Assembly: GCF_016801865.2 (NCBI RefSeq)
Contig: NC_068938.1
Coordinates: forward strand, 108,551,176-108,615,175
DNA length: 64,000 bases
Origin: Culex pipiens pallens
Lineage: Eukaryota > Arthropoda > Insecta > Diptera > Culicidae
Direction of reading: 5' to 3'
Each line of letters starts with the position of its first letter. Positions within the stretch are counted from its first letter, which is position 1. Shown here in pieces: positions 10,776 through 21,885 of the stretch. Both the position numbers and the translations under genes were made by a program. The notes below the pieces were generated by a model. It was not told the origin of the DNA and ran no database searches. It was given only the letters and a program-made list of their open reading frames with translations.

Positions 10776-12689
10776 GCGACTTTGTTATTTAGATTGTCCT
10801 GCCATTGTCGGGTGCTCTCGTTTTGGATTTTTGGGTTATTTAAATGAAAATAATTAAATGTTGATCAATACATTTTTATTATCCTGTTTTTACAACAAAT
10901 AATCCACAATCTTGGCCATACTGGAAGAAAAAGTTCATGAAAAAGTTGGTAATCAGAGGTGCCAAAAACTTTTTGGATGTTGGATGATGGAAGTTTGATG
11001 CGTTGCTTGGAAATTTAGATTCCTGAAACAAGGATTCGAGTCAGCAATAGATGAGAACCAAAAAGCTATTCTGAATTTACCTCTTGCATTTTACCGTTTT
11101 CCTGGTTCAGAAAGTCCCTGAATTTGAAACCTTTGTATTTGAGCATCGAGCCCATCGCTCAACAGCACCGCCTTCCGGATTGACGCATCGGAATCTGCAC
11201 AAACAATGCTTTTTGTTTTAATTATTTCTATTTTTAACTTATTAAATAACCTTTTCGTGGTGGACTTTGAAAAAAAATTAACTGTCATCCAATTGCGTAG
11301 CCTACTAGTACCAACACGAACTGCAGATGTCACCTTTGACATTCGATGAAATGCACGACAAATGCTCGAAAATGGCAGGACACAATCGACATCGAGGGAT
11401 AACGCTTCGAATCGCACGACCACCGGACTTCAGTCTAACAGGGTATGCTGAAGGGCTGTGTACCTGTGTACCGCGTTACGGGGTCAAAAATAAATCGCCA
11501 GTGTACCCTCTCATTTCCCTTCTCTCTGGTCAATCCCCGGTGTTTGATCACTTTTTCGTTTGACACTTTTTTAGTTTGTACTCGGTTGTTTGGTCAAAGT
11601 CAAACTAAAAAGTGACGCTACAGCGCTGCACAGGGTGTGAAACTAAAAAGTGACCCCGTTCGTTTGACTACAATGGTGTCAAACCATAGGGGTTTCAGTG
11701 TAATGCTACTATCAAATAAAAGCAATAAATCCATGAATTCATAACATGTTTTTTCATCCTAAGAAAGGGGTGACTTAAGAGGCAGTATTTGTAAATATTG
11801 CTCGGTTTGTTCTAGAGGTCGAATCGAGGTGCTCTGATTTGGATGAAACTTTCAGCGTTTGTTTGTCTATGCATAAGATGAACTCATGCCAAATATGAGC
11901 CCTCTACGACAAAGGGAAGTGGGGTAAAACGGGCTTTGAATTTTGAGGTCGAAAAAACATTAAAAATCTTAAAATTGCTCACATTTCACTTCAAAATGTA
12001 CCGTAGACATCCAGGATTGGTTTGATTTTTTCTCATAGCTTTTGCAAATAACTGTTAAAAAATGATTTTTTAAAACCTTAATATCTTTTTCCAACAGCCT
12101 CCAACACCCATACTCCCATAGGTCAAAAGATAGGTGATTTCATGCACTATAAGCCTACGGAAATAACTTTTTGGCCAATCGCAGTTTTTTTTCATAGTTT
12201 TTCGATTTTTCTATAACAAACATTTTACAACGTTAGTTTTTGCCCTGTAGGCCGCCATAGCGGCACTTTTTGGTCTCAATTTTGTCATATTCGGAATCCT
12301 TGGAAAATTTCACGTAAGTTAGAAGTATTTTAAGATTTTTAATGTTTTTTCCTTAATCTCATGAGATAAGGAATTTTTAAGCTTGCAGTTGAATTGTTTC
12401 AAACTTTAAAAAGGGCTTAAAGGGAGGGGATCCCGTGGTCAGAATTAGCTCAAATTTGGAATTTGGTTCCGTGATGGGTCAATCATTGATTTCAGAGGGT
12501 AGCACCGGAGGGTACCCGAATTTGGACCACTCTAGGGTGTAGTAATGTGTCTAGCAGGGAAGTATTTTCGGTGATTGATTCCAATCAAAATGAAAACTAG
12601 ATATTAACCCATTTATATTGTATGCTTGAAATTTAAAATCGTCCATAATAGTCACTCTCAACAATAGTACCCTCTACCCTAGACTAGAC
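10776..12689. other. Intron stretch; inverted motif cluster at 11540-11690
   Basis: No gene recognised. A minus-strand frame at 11091-11423 (110 codons) has no known motif. Between about 11540 and 11690 the motif CAAACTAAAAAGTGAC occurs twice, and inverted as ACTTTTTTAGTTTG, which can fold into a hairpin. This is probably a small fold-back element. The rest is AT-rich intronic sequence. Confidence 0.35.
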
Positions 12690-13440
12690 CAAGAACCGAG
12701 CCTTCCCTCTTCACACGGAGGTCGGTTAACCAGCGGCAACTGCAAAAGCGTTTCCCCAGCAGCCGCCGCGATCGCGATCTCTACCCAGCCAGAGTTCAAC
12801 TCGGCCTGGGTGCTTGGCGATCTTGGCCGCCCGAAGGTAATTGGTTCACGGAGGCACTTACGGTATTGGCGGGGCAGTCTTGTGTAGTATAGGGTACCGT
12901 TTTGTTTGTCATTTTTCCCCCCACGTTCTCTCAAACATTTCTCCGCCGCGCGCGCCTTCCGCCCCCCGGAGCTCTTGCGGGGTCTTAACAACTTGTTTCG
13001 CGCGCGCCCTCCTAGTTGCCACCCTCTTGGACTTCCAGCAGGCCGACCGGCCGGCAGGCCACTGAAATTGCATAATCCCTTTTTGGTGGTCAGCCACGAC
13101 CGGACCCAGTACACATTGTAACCTTGACATCTCGCGGACTTGTGGTTCACGAACTGTGTGCGGCCTGTGTCTTGACGGGGCCACGGAACGCGCACACACA
13201 CACGGGTTGTTGTTGTGTTATACATGTGACCGCGGAGCAGGGGGAGAGGGACCTCTGGGACAGTTGGCAATTATTTATCCGATTCGCCATTCTTGAGCGA
13301 GTGGCGATTCCGAAAGTCTTTAAAATTAACATGACTGATTCGAGCCTGCACCCTGGAGCCAAAGTGAGCGGAGACAGTTTGGAACCGACGACGAGGACCG
13401 TGTGGGACAACAAAGCCGCATTGGTCGCATTAATTGATCA
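12690..13440. other. GC-rich intronic block
   Basis: This stands out from the AT-rich intron by GC content and CpG-containing runs (CCGCCGCGCGCGCC near 12942). A long minus-strand frame (12674-13270, 198 codons) is low in complexity, overlaps long frames on the other strand and has no recognisable domain. It is better explained by GC content than by a protein. It could be an enhancer, an exon of an unannotated transcript or an old insertion. Confidence 0.3.
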
Positions 13441-14185
13441 ATTTTAATTTGGCAACAATCAGGGCCACCGAAGGTTTCTCACTCTCGTTGACTTTGTCCA
13501 CATTGTATCTGCTGCTAAGCCGGCAGAACTTATATCTAGCGATGGATTATATTTTTTCGCGCGACTCGCGACTCTAATGATGATGATGATGGCTTCAAGG
13601 ATGGCCAAAAAATGGCAGATTTAAATTTAACATAATATGTCAAAGCAGTTTGTGGTACAATTATTGTGATTTCCTGTTTGCTCATAATTCTATTCGTCCA
13701 TCGTGGGAAAACAACGATAATTTTACCAGCTGTTGGTTCGCCACCATAATGGGAATGATGTTACACGCGACTGTAAGTGCCAAAGTGATTCATCATGCTG
13801 GGCTCTACAATTGCCTTTCAAAAAAAAAGAAATCTAAGCCACAGTGGATTAAATTAGGATAAAACAATAGTAACGATGTTTTAGGGAGCTAAATTTTGCA
13901 AAATTTTGTGGAAAATCTTACTAAGGTATCCTACCATTCTACGTTTAATTGTCACCGGGTTTTTTTCATTGACTTCTGATTATTTTTAAAATTTTCAGAA
14001 AAGTTTACTGATAAAATCATAAAGTAGGTCTTGAAATTGAAAAAAAAAATGCAATGCCTGGGTGTAAAATAAATGTTGCATTAGGTATTTAATGAAATTT
14101 TATGTTATATTACACCCTCAAATATGTAGCCTATCAGTATGGGAAACCCACTTGATCGAAATGTCAAGCTCATTTTTAACCTTTC

Positions 14186-14254
14186 TGATGGCTGAGCGGG
14201 CTAAGGTATTAGTTTTTATTGTTGATGCTGGGTATGAATCCTGTCAATTGCAAC
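14186..14254 (+). mobile_element. tRNA-derived SINE head
   Basis: It contains an A-box-like stretch TGGCTGAGCGGGCTAAGG and, 30-odd bases on, a B-box-like GGGTATGAATCC, followed shortly by a T run. This is the internal RNA polymerase III promoter layout of a Leu/Ser-type tRNA, as used by tRNA-derived SINEs. The B box departs from GGTTCGAATCC and the folded arms look imperfect, so I do not call a functional tRNA. A related head lies on the minus strand at 21192-21275. Sequence from 13441 to here holds only a (GAT)n run at 13577. Confidence 0.55.
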
Positions 14255-14538
14255 TTTTTTTTGTTTAAAAAAATTGTACATGCTCTGTGTAATATTAGGT
14301 GTCCTTTGAGCAATCTTTCGCATGCGATTTTATCGCCGGATTTTTTACTGTGTATTTTTTTTCAAAATGCTCAGAATTTTTATGCAAAACCGACGCAAAC
14401 TTCAAGTGCATTAAATTTTCACAGCAATCTTTATCTGGAGATATTCACATTTTTAACCATACTCTTAACTAATATGGAACTTCTATTATGTATTGCCATT
14501 TGGTTATTTATGGGAGAACTGTCATTTCTATCACTCGA

Positions 14539-14732
14539 GATAGCTTGGACCCGGCGTGGACCCCCTTATGCCCTGGGCTGTATTACACACTCATCAAAAG
14601 ATGAAGACATGGTATCTCCCGTGTTGGACTATTGTTCCGGATGAGGGTCTAACACAACCATACCAAACAGTGGGATAAGCGTTGTGGAGCCTTCCGGTGG
14701 TGGGGCGTCCTCCAAATGCTAATGCTAATGCT
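14539..14732 (+). mobile_element. 194-bp retroposon with (AATGCT)n tail and 22-bp target duplication
   Basis: A 22-bp sequence starting AACTGTCATTTC occurs perfectly at 14517-14538 and again at 14733-14754. The insert between them ends in about four AATGCT units. A long target-site duplication plus a short-unit 3' tail marks target-primed reverse transcription, so this is a SINE or the 3' end of a 5'-truncated non-LTR element. There is no reading frame or tRNA-like head. Confidence 0.85.
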
Positions 14733-15186
14733 AACTGTCATTTCTATCACTCGAATCCGGTGCTCTATTAAACCAGGATGTTTACTCGCTTAATTCTACA
14801 GTAGTTCATAAGATTATTTTTATTCCTTTTTGAGTTTGATTTATTATTTTGAGAAAAATCGTTACATTTTCACACAAACATAACATTTCACGAGATTTCG
14901 CGGAAAAAGCCAAATTTCGCGGATTTCACTAACCCTACCCGGGCAGACGGTAATAACAAAATTAATAATGTTTCAATAACAAATCCTGTTAAAATAACAA
15001 AAAGTGTTATTATTTTATCCTGAAGTTAAACTTCAAGAAGAAAAAATAATAACAGTTTCTGATAAAATAACAAAATTTGGTATTGAAGTGATATCATATT
15101 GAAAATGTTTAATAACACGCTAATATGAGGAAATGTTATACATTTCAAAAACTCTCCTAATAACAAAATTTGTAATTCGTTCGGTA

Positions 15187-15380
15187 TCCAGGTTTTTAAG
15201 CGAAGATGGCGTTCGAATTGTGAACGTCCGAAATGTCAAAATCGCTCAGTAGCACCAACATTAGAAAAACAATGTGGCTGTCATGCCATGGCACACTTTT
15301 TTGTAATGTTGGTAACACTGCATGATTTTGACATTTCGGGCGTTCACAAATCGAACGCCATCTTCGCTTAAAAATCTGGA
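15187..15380. mobile_element. 194-bp palindromic MITE, copy A
   Basis: Inverted arms of about 55 bp (TCCAGGTTTTTAAGCGAAGA at left, TCCAGATTTTTAAGCGAAGA read from the right) are flanked by TA. The same family occurs at 60986-61180. It is nested inside the 14938-17918 element, so it inserted later. Confidence 0.85.
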
Positions 15381-15792
15381 TACTGACTTAAACATAAAAT
15401 TACCATAAATCGCACAAATGGAAATGTTTCTAAGTGTCCATAACACAATCTGTTATTATTTTTTTCTTTTGTTAAATATGTTTATATATTTGGGATAATT
15501 TTGACCAATTTCATCAGGGTCATTATTTTGGCCATGAAATGGGGTCCTTAAGCTAAAATTATTCCAAAAGTTGAAATTTTGAAAATTGTTTTTTTTTATT
15601 ATTTGATATAGCCCCTAAAGGACTTTGTTTAAAATGGTTAGAACTATGGGATAATTTTGACCAATTTCGTCAGGGTCATTATTTTGGCCATGAAATGGGG
15701 TCCTTAAGCTAAAATTATTCCAAAAAGTTGAAATTTTAAAAATTGTTTTTTTTTTTTAATTATTTGATATGGTGTCCTTAAGCCAAAATTAT

Positions 15793-17036
15793 CTAATCTA
15801 ATCTAATCTAATCTAACACAAACGCAGCCAGTCCGATGAAAGCATGCTGGAAAGTCTTGTGATTAGATTACGCCCCAAGCACTTTTCTTGTCATTATTAA
15901 TAATTGCAGTACATCCGAGAACACCCGAAAATGTATTGCAAAAATTAAAGCGGCCAGCCCTACTGCGTTGTGTTTGCCGCAGAGAGGATTCTGAGAACGG
16001 ATCACATTTCAAAGAATCTACAGGGGAGGAAGGATGCGTGGACATACCGTACCAAACGCTCCGATTTATGATTGCATTGATGTTGTGTAGGGTGTGTTCA
16101 ATGTTATAATACATAATTATTCATTTATATTCAATGTATGATGAGTTGTATAGTAAATTACCTGCATACCCTGCTGAAAACAATATTTGGTTATGAAAGG
16201 AGGCGCTTAAAGTTCAGAAGCAGGCAGATAAAGATAGTAGAAGACTTTAAAATAGGAAAAACTGCGTGGAAGAATTGAATAAGGATTTCACAAGATAGAT
16301 ATTCAATAAATATAACGAAGAAAAAAGTGAACGGAAATTAAGAGTAGTAGGAGAAAAGTCAAATAATTCGAAACAATGTTTTAAATTCATAAATTCTTTG
16401 AAAAGGATGAAAGCTCAGGATTTCCCGGACGCACAAAATCGTGAAACCGAGTCTCAATATATCTATTGTCGCGCAGAAAACTGGACTAAACTAGAAGCGG
16501 CTTATTCAGGATAATCCTTCGCCGACAAAATATCACAGCAACAGCATCCACTTTTGATAACGATTTACCTAACGCTCACTTTTTCTCACGATTTTCCATT
16601 TATCGCGTTGAACGGTCCGAATTTCACTACTACAAGATCGAAGCTTTAATATCTACCCCCTGTGACAAAACGAGATGGCGATCCCCTGCGATGAAAAGAG
16701 GTACGATTTTGACTTGCAGTTATCGCAGAAAGTTTTATGCAACCTATGCCCATTGAAAAAAATGTCTCCGGAACAACGGAAAATGGAACAGCGCTGCAGC
16801 AAATGTCAAATGGCATGAAAACCCAAATGAAAACTTTTTTTTTAATTCGATTTTTTTGTGGATAATCGTCAAAATTAGGCAAAAACTTCACTTGATATCC
16901 AAAATATGAACTTTAAATAAAATGCTAACACCAAATTTACACCGCAGAGTCACACCAACTTCGCAAAAATCGTATCGAAATGTAGAGCAATAAATTATCG
17001 AACCGACGCGTTTTCGTAAACAAAGAATCTCCTGAA
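15793..17036 (-). mobile_element. Non-LTR retrotransposon fragment with AGATT-type tail
   Basis: On the minus strand the insert ends in about five TTAGA units (15793-15817). A 24-bp direct repeat (starting ATGGTGTCCTTAAG) lies at 15769-15792 and 17037-17060, the expected target duplication. The 3' part has a short open frame (15863-16114, minus) that could be the end of a LINE ORF, but I see no reverse transcriptase motif. At 1.24 kb it is either 5'-truncated or a long non-coding retroposon. Confidence 0.75.
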
Positions 17037-17920
17037 ATGGTGTCCTTAAGCCAAAATTATTCTAAAAAGTTGAAATTTTGAAAGTAGATTTTTTAAATTA
17101 TTTGGTATACCCCCTAAGGGATTTTACTAAAATTGGCTAGAATTTCATAATAATTTTGACCAATTTCATCGGGGTCATTTATTTCACCATGAAATGGGAT
17201 TTCAAGCTAAAATTAATCCGATAAAATTAACTTTTGAGAGTTCATTTTTTTTTATTTTGTTATATTCCCTAACGGAATTGATTTATTTATTGAGAATTTT
17301 TGAAGTGTGAATAACAAAAACTGTTATTATTTTCACAGAGCCAGGGAGTCGGAGCTGACGTTGAAGTTCGAGCTGGAGTGAGACCTCGGAGACTGCATCG
17401 GATTCAGCAAATTTTCAGCAACTTTAACTTCGAGTCGGAATCTGTGAAGTCGGGTATTTTTGGAGAGCTGAAGTCGTCATTGACGTCATATCCTGCATCC
17501 ATAGTCGGAGTTGTCTTCAAAGTATGGATTCAAAGTCGCTTGGAGGTACCCGACTCTGCAGCCCTGACTAGTACAGAGGAGTTATGGCAACTGCAGGTTT
17601 ATTTGCAAATTACAAATAAACCAAAACAATAACTTTTTTTGTTATGGAGACATACCAGTTCAATAACATTTTTTGTTATTATGCTGCTCCACCTCTCCGC
17701 ACAAAATAACAAATTCTGTTATTCCTTCATGATTCCTTCTGTGTTATTGGTTTGTTATTGCAATAACAACATAATAACAGTTTAAGTTATTCTTCGAACA
17801 AATCTTTGTTTTATAATTTTTGTTATTTTAACAACTAATCCGATCATCCCAATAACATATTTCGATCTTCTCACAATATCAAAAACTGACCTTCCCAAGT
17901 TATTTCCTTCTGCTCGGGTA

Positions 17921-20391
17921 GTTATTTTCCTAGGTTTTAAGTTCGAATGGAGTTGCACCGTATGATTCTGACCTTTTTTTTTAATTTATAACCACCCGCA
18001 AATCCCACAATGCTGCAATTCGCCTATCTGAAGCTCACGTGACGAAGCACTTGAAAAATCAATAAAAGACAATAATCACAGTTACGATTGCGGTTAACCG
18101 CGTGGCACTTGCATGGGTATAAACACCACCACCGCCGTTGAATCGCAATTTGCCCGCGCGAGAGTGTTGAACGATTTAATAAATAATTAATTTTACTAGA
18201 CATGTACGAGTGCGAGTCACACAATTACCGCGCGCGCGGGTCTAGACTATGACTGCCCTGGCCCAAGTCTCGCCATATGGCGGCGGTGCTGGTATAGGAC
18301 ACATGTGTCTGATCGGTGGCTCGCTAATAACAGTACCTGTTGTTGGTTCAAGCTATGACCAGGCGGCGGCGGCGATCATCAGCCCCAGCACCCGCCGGTT
18401 GTCGCCGGTTCAACCAAAGAAAGGTTCATTCAACTCACTCTGCACCAGCAAGAGGTGCAGCGACTATTCAGCTATTCAACTCCCATTGACCGCTGAGTGG
18501 ACGGACAGGTGCTCCACTAACGTGTTATAAATGATGCTGTTGATCGTGTGCTGAAACGCATTCTTCGAACCCCCCCGACTCCCTTCCCCCTAGTGTATAC
18601 GAACGCTGTTTAGTCCCTTTTCTAGGTTGCGCTCCAAGTTCTTAGAGTTCTGAACAACGCCGCCGCACCACTCTTGACGGTGCGTGTGCCTGATCCCCGC
18701 AGGGTACAGTAATTAGCACTGCTCTACGCATTAATGCATTTTTTTTTCTAATCGAAACCTGTTGCCCACCACCGACCATCGGATGCAAGTACACTCTGGT
18801 GTTTGAAAATACCCCAATGGAAACAAATTTTCTTTTATAAAAAAGTATTAACTTATCAAATCTATTTTTTCCTTACTCCCATGGCTGAGGAGTCGGAGCC
18901 TTTGCGGGAACTACATTTTGGAAGCTCGAATTCGACTTATTTTTTATAATATTTTTTGGTAATTGTTGTGTGAAGTAAATTAATAGTTTTACGAGTAAAT
19001 AGAAACTAGAACCTAATTTTTTGGAATGTACAAATCCCTTTCAAATAACGTTTAACGTTGCACATGCACACGTTTCATCTAACTTCTGGGCAGTTCTCTA
19101 GAATTTCTTTAAAAAATCTGTTTTGATTTTTTGTATATTCAACCTTTATGATTAATTGGTTTCTTCATACTTATTTTAGGGCTGTCCATAGCAAAGTGCT
19201 ATAAAATTTTTCAAAAATCTTTATTTTGTTAAGGGATTTTATAATCGATTTGATGTCTTTGCCAACATTGTTATGCTGAGGACTATTCAGAAAAAAGGTT
19301 CACGCAAAAATAGCCTTTTTATCAACTATTTATCAACATTCGATTAAGACTAAATTTACACCCTTAGTTTTTTTACATTTTTTGATATGTGTTAGTTGAC
19401 AAAAAGAGACATTTTTTGCTATGAAGAATGGCTGACGTTTTGTTTCTTGTCAAGTTAGGCCGTTGTAAATATTTTTTTGAAGTTTATGTCCCTCGACTCT
19501 GATCAAAGTCGAGTCATAAACTTTGAAAAATATTTGCAGCGGTTTACGAATTTTTAGTGGTGGTTTTGATAGATTCGAAAATGTCCTCAAATTAAATTCC
19601 TAAAATCCTGTTTTATTATGTGCATTTTTGATAAAATACACTGTTTCATAGTTAACAGTCCGAACCTGGTTTCTGCAATTCCCGTTACAGTATAGATATG
19701 AAATTCCAATAAGGTTGTAACGGATAACTCAGGCATCGGGACCATTGGCATTGTGATGAAGTCCGTATTAGGTTAAAATTTTAAGAAACCCTGTATTTTT
19801 AATTTGAATGTCTGAAAAAAAAATGAATTGGACTGGATTTTGGACATTGTTGATCTGACTTTTGGTAAATGATGTATGGGCCTTGCAAATATTTAATATT
19901 ACGAAAAAATATGTTCTCAAAAGCTTGGTTGTTGCAAATATTTTTCAAAGTTTTTGGCAGTTTTTAAAAAAAAATATTTGCAGAATCTCGTTAGAAATTT
20001 TCGGAATTTTTAATTCAAAAGATCCGAATAATTTGACTTAAGCCCTTTAAACAAATTTTTGAAGATTAAAAAATTGAACATAATTTCAACAAAATGACAT
20101 CCTGGACACTGCCAATACTGGCCAGTTGAGGGTTAATTTTTCATAAATTGCAAAATGAGTACCAAACAAGGCAAAATGGACACAAAATACTGTACTTCCT
20201 TGAACATTATTTTCCAACTCCCACATGAATGCTATAATGAACTTTTCAGCACTGTAGCCCATTTCACCAGTTTAGAATGACAGTATAGCTAGGTGTTTTT
20301 AAACGGAATTGCAGTTGTTGTTTATGGCACATGTTGCAAAAAGAAGTTTCTTTCAGCACAAGACATATTTAATACCTTTTTTCCAACGAAT
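17921..20391. other. Intron stretch; GC-rich patch and one hairpin
   Basis: The patch at about 18060-18560 is richer in GC and has a 93-codon plus-strand frame (18249-18530) without known motifs. At about 19462-19540 a near-perfect hairpin has arms AAGTTTATG / CATAAACTT and GTCGAG / CTCGAC around CTGATCAAA, embedded in ATATTTTT runs. The rest is AT-rich and featureless. Confidence 0.35.
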
Positions 20392-20393
20392 TA

Positions 20394-21539
20394 CCCAAGT
20401 AGCCGCGAAGCACTAAATAGCGGCATTAAATCAGCATTATATTGGCATTTAATACCAGCAAATAATGCTTCAAAACATTTAATCAGCACTTTTCCCTTGA
20501 GAAATATTTCAAGTGGCGCACAGTGATGCTGATTTAATACTTCACCGAAAGCTCGAACAAAAACAAACTGCTTTATCGACGTCAAGGCTGGGGGGAAAAA
20601 AGAACAGCTGCTCCACACACACACACTTGGTGGTGTGCCTACTTTGTTTTTATTTTCTCCTGCTGCGTTTCATGTGTGTGGATGTTTTTCTTGCATTTTT
20701 CTCGTCGATCTCCAGGATGCGCGCCAGCCATCTGATGTATTCTGAAATGAGTGTTTGTTTTGAAACTTTTAATCGATGTGGTTGATGCATCGAATAATGA
20801 TGAAGACTTTCTTTCTGCTGTTTAGAGATTCTGGTTCTTAGTTCTGGTTCAAAAACCCGTTGTCATTTCGTTGGACGGAAATTATTTACGAGTCACTCAG
20901 CAAATTGCGGCCAGCCAGTAAGTACAGTGCAATCAATTACGGAAAGCTTGAGGTTATTAGGGACAAGTACTGGCTAACGGCTAACGGGAACTGTTTTTCC
21001 GAGGACTGCTTGGTCCACGGTTGGCAAAATTTCGCAAAGTGTATCAGACTTCCGGAAAGCAGCTTTTTGCTTGCGAGAAAAGTAATTCAATTTACCAGAG
21101 AACTTTTGATAATGTCCTTTGTGCTATAGGCATATGTTTTGCAAAATTTGGCTTCATTACAGGCTGCAGTTTTCCACAAAAAAAACACTTCAATCAGCGG
21201 GAATTGAACCCAGTTCACGCAAAAATAAAGCTGATGCACACTGGGGGAATTGCGCCTTAGCCCGCACGCTTACTGCAACGGTATGACGGGAGAAGGATAA
21301 AAGTCAATAAGAGCGTGCCAGGCTGAAATGTTTCCCGTATCGATGGGTTACTTGTTGATAAACATCAAATGCTTTGAAGCACATTTTCAAGGTCGTAAAT
21401 GGTGATTTAATGCCAGTTGTAATGCTGCGAAGTCTTGGTACTTTGAGGCACTCGCAAAGCTTATTTACTACTTCAAAACATTCCAGTGCTGATTTAGTAC
21501 TGAATTAATACTTTAATTTAGTGCTTGTGGTTACTTGGG
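20394..21539. mobile_element. 1.15-kb TA-flanked non-autonomous DNA element
   Basis: The left end CCCAAGTAGCCGCGAAGCAC and the right end, read inverted, CCCAAGTAACCACAAGCACT are both bordered by TA. AAGCACTAAAT-type and GATTTAATACT-type motifs recur near both ends. A (CA)n run lies near 20613, and a tRNA-like SINE head on the minus strand (21192-21275) is nested inside. There is no transposase frame. Confidence 0.7.
21192..21275 (-). mobile_element. tRNA-derived SINE head (minus)
   Basis: Read on the minus strand, GTGCGGGCTAAGGCGC resembles a Leu/Ser tRNA A box. GGGTTCAATTCCC (complement of 21199-21211) is a good B box. A T run follows below 21180 and would terminate polymerase III. The distance between the boxes suits a tRNA. 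The arms pair poorly and it sits inside a transposon, so it is a SINE head rather than a tRNA gene. Confidence 0.6.
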
Positions 21540-21885
21540 TATACTGAGTTGGTTGAATACGTAGACGACAAGAGCTGTAAAAATCAAGTTTTGCAACTAT
21601 TGAACGCCATTTTTTTTGCAATTCCAGAAAAAACCCTTTGAATTGGATTTTTCCTGTGTAACGTTTGTTTCTGCCTTGAATATTGTTTCCCGCCAAGATA
21701 AGTGTCACAATACACAACTATATCGAAAAGTGGTACTTTTCGATGCGCTCAATAGTTGAACTTTTCCGTACTGATATTTTTTAGCGATGACAGGAAAACA
21801 GGTAGTTTCTCAGGAAAATGGCAAAAACCAGTTATTTTTGAAAGCCAACGCAACAAATAAAAACTAACTTAATCCACCTATGTGG

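Larger units (their letters stand above)
14938..17918. mobile_element. 2.98-kb TA-flanked non-autonomous element rich in AATAAC motifs
   Basis: The left end CCCGGGCAGACGGTAATAAC and the right end, read inverted, CCCGAGCAGAAGGAAATAAC match at 17 of 20 positions. TA lies on both sides. AATAAC/GTTATT motifs are repeated many times toward both ends. The interior holds about 156-bp tandem copies (from 15492 and 15648, with another near 17150), a nested MITE (15187-15380) and a nested LINE (15793-17036). No transposase frame is visible. Confidence 0.7.

Noticed and set aside
12674..13270. 198-codon minus-strand frame
   Set aside because: Low complexity, GC-driven, overlapped by long frames on the opposite strand, with no domain, splice signal or family resemblance.
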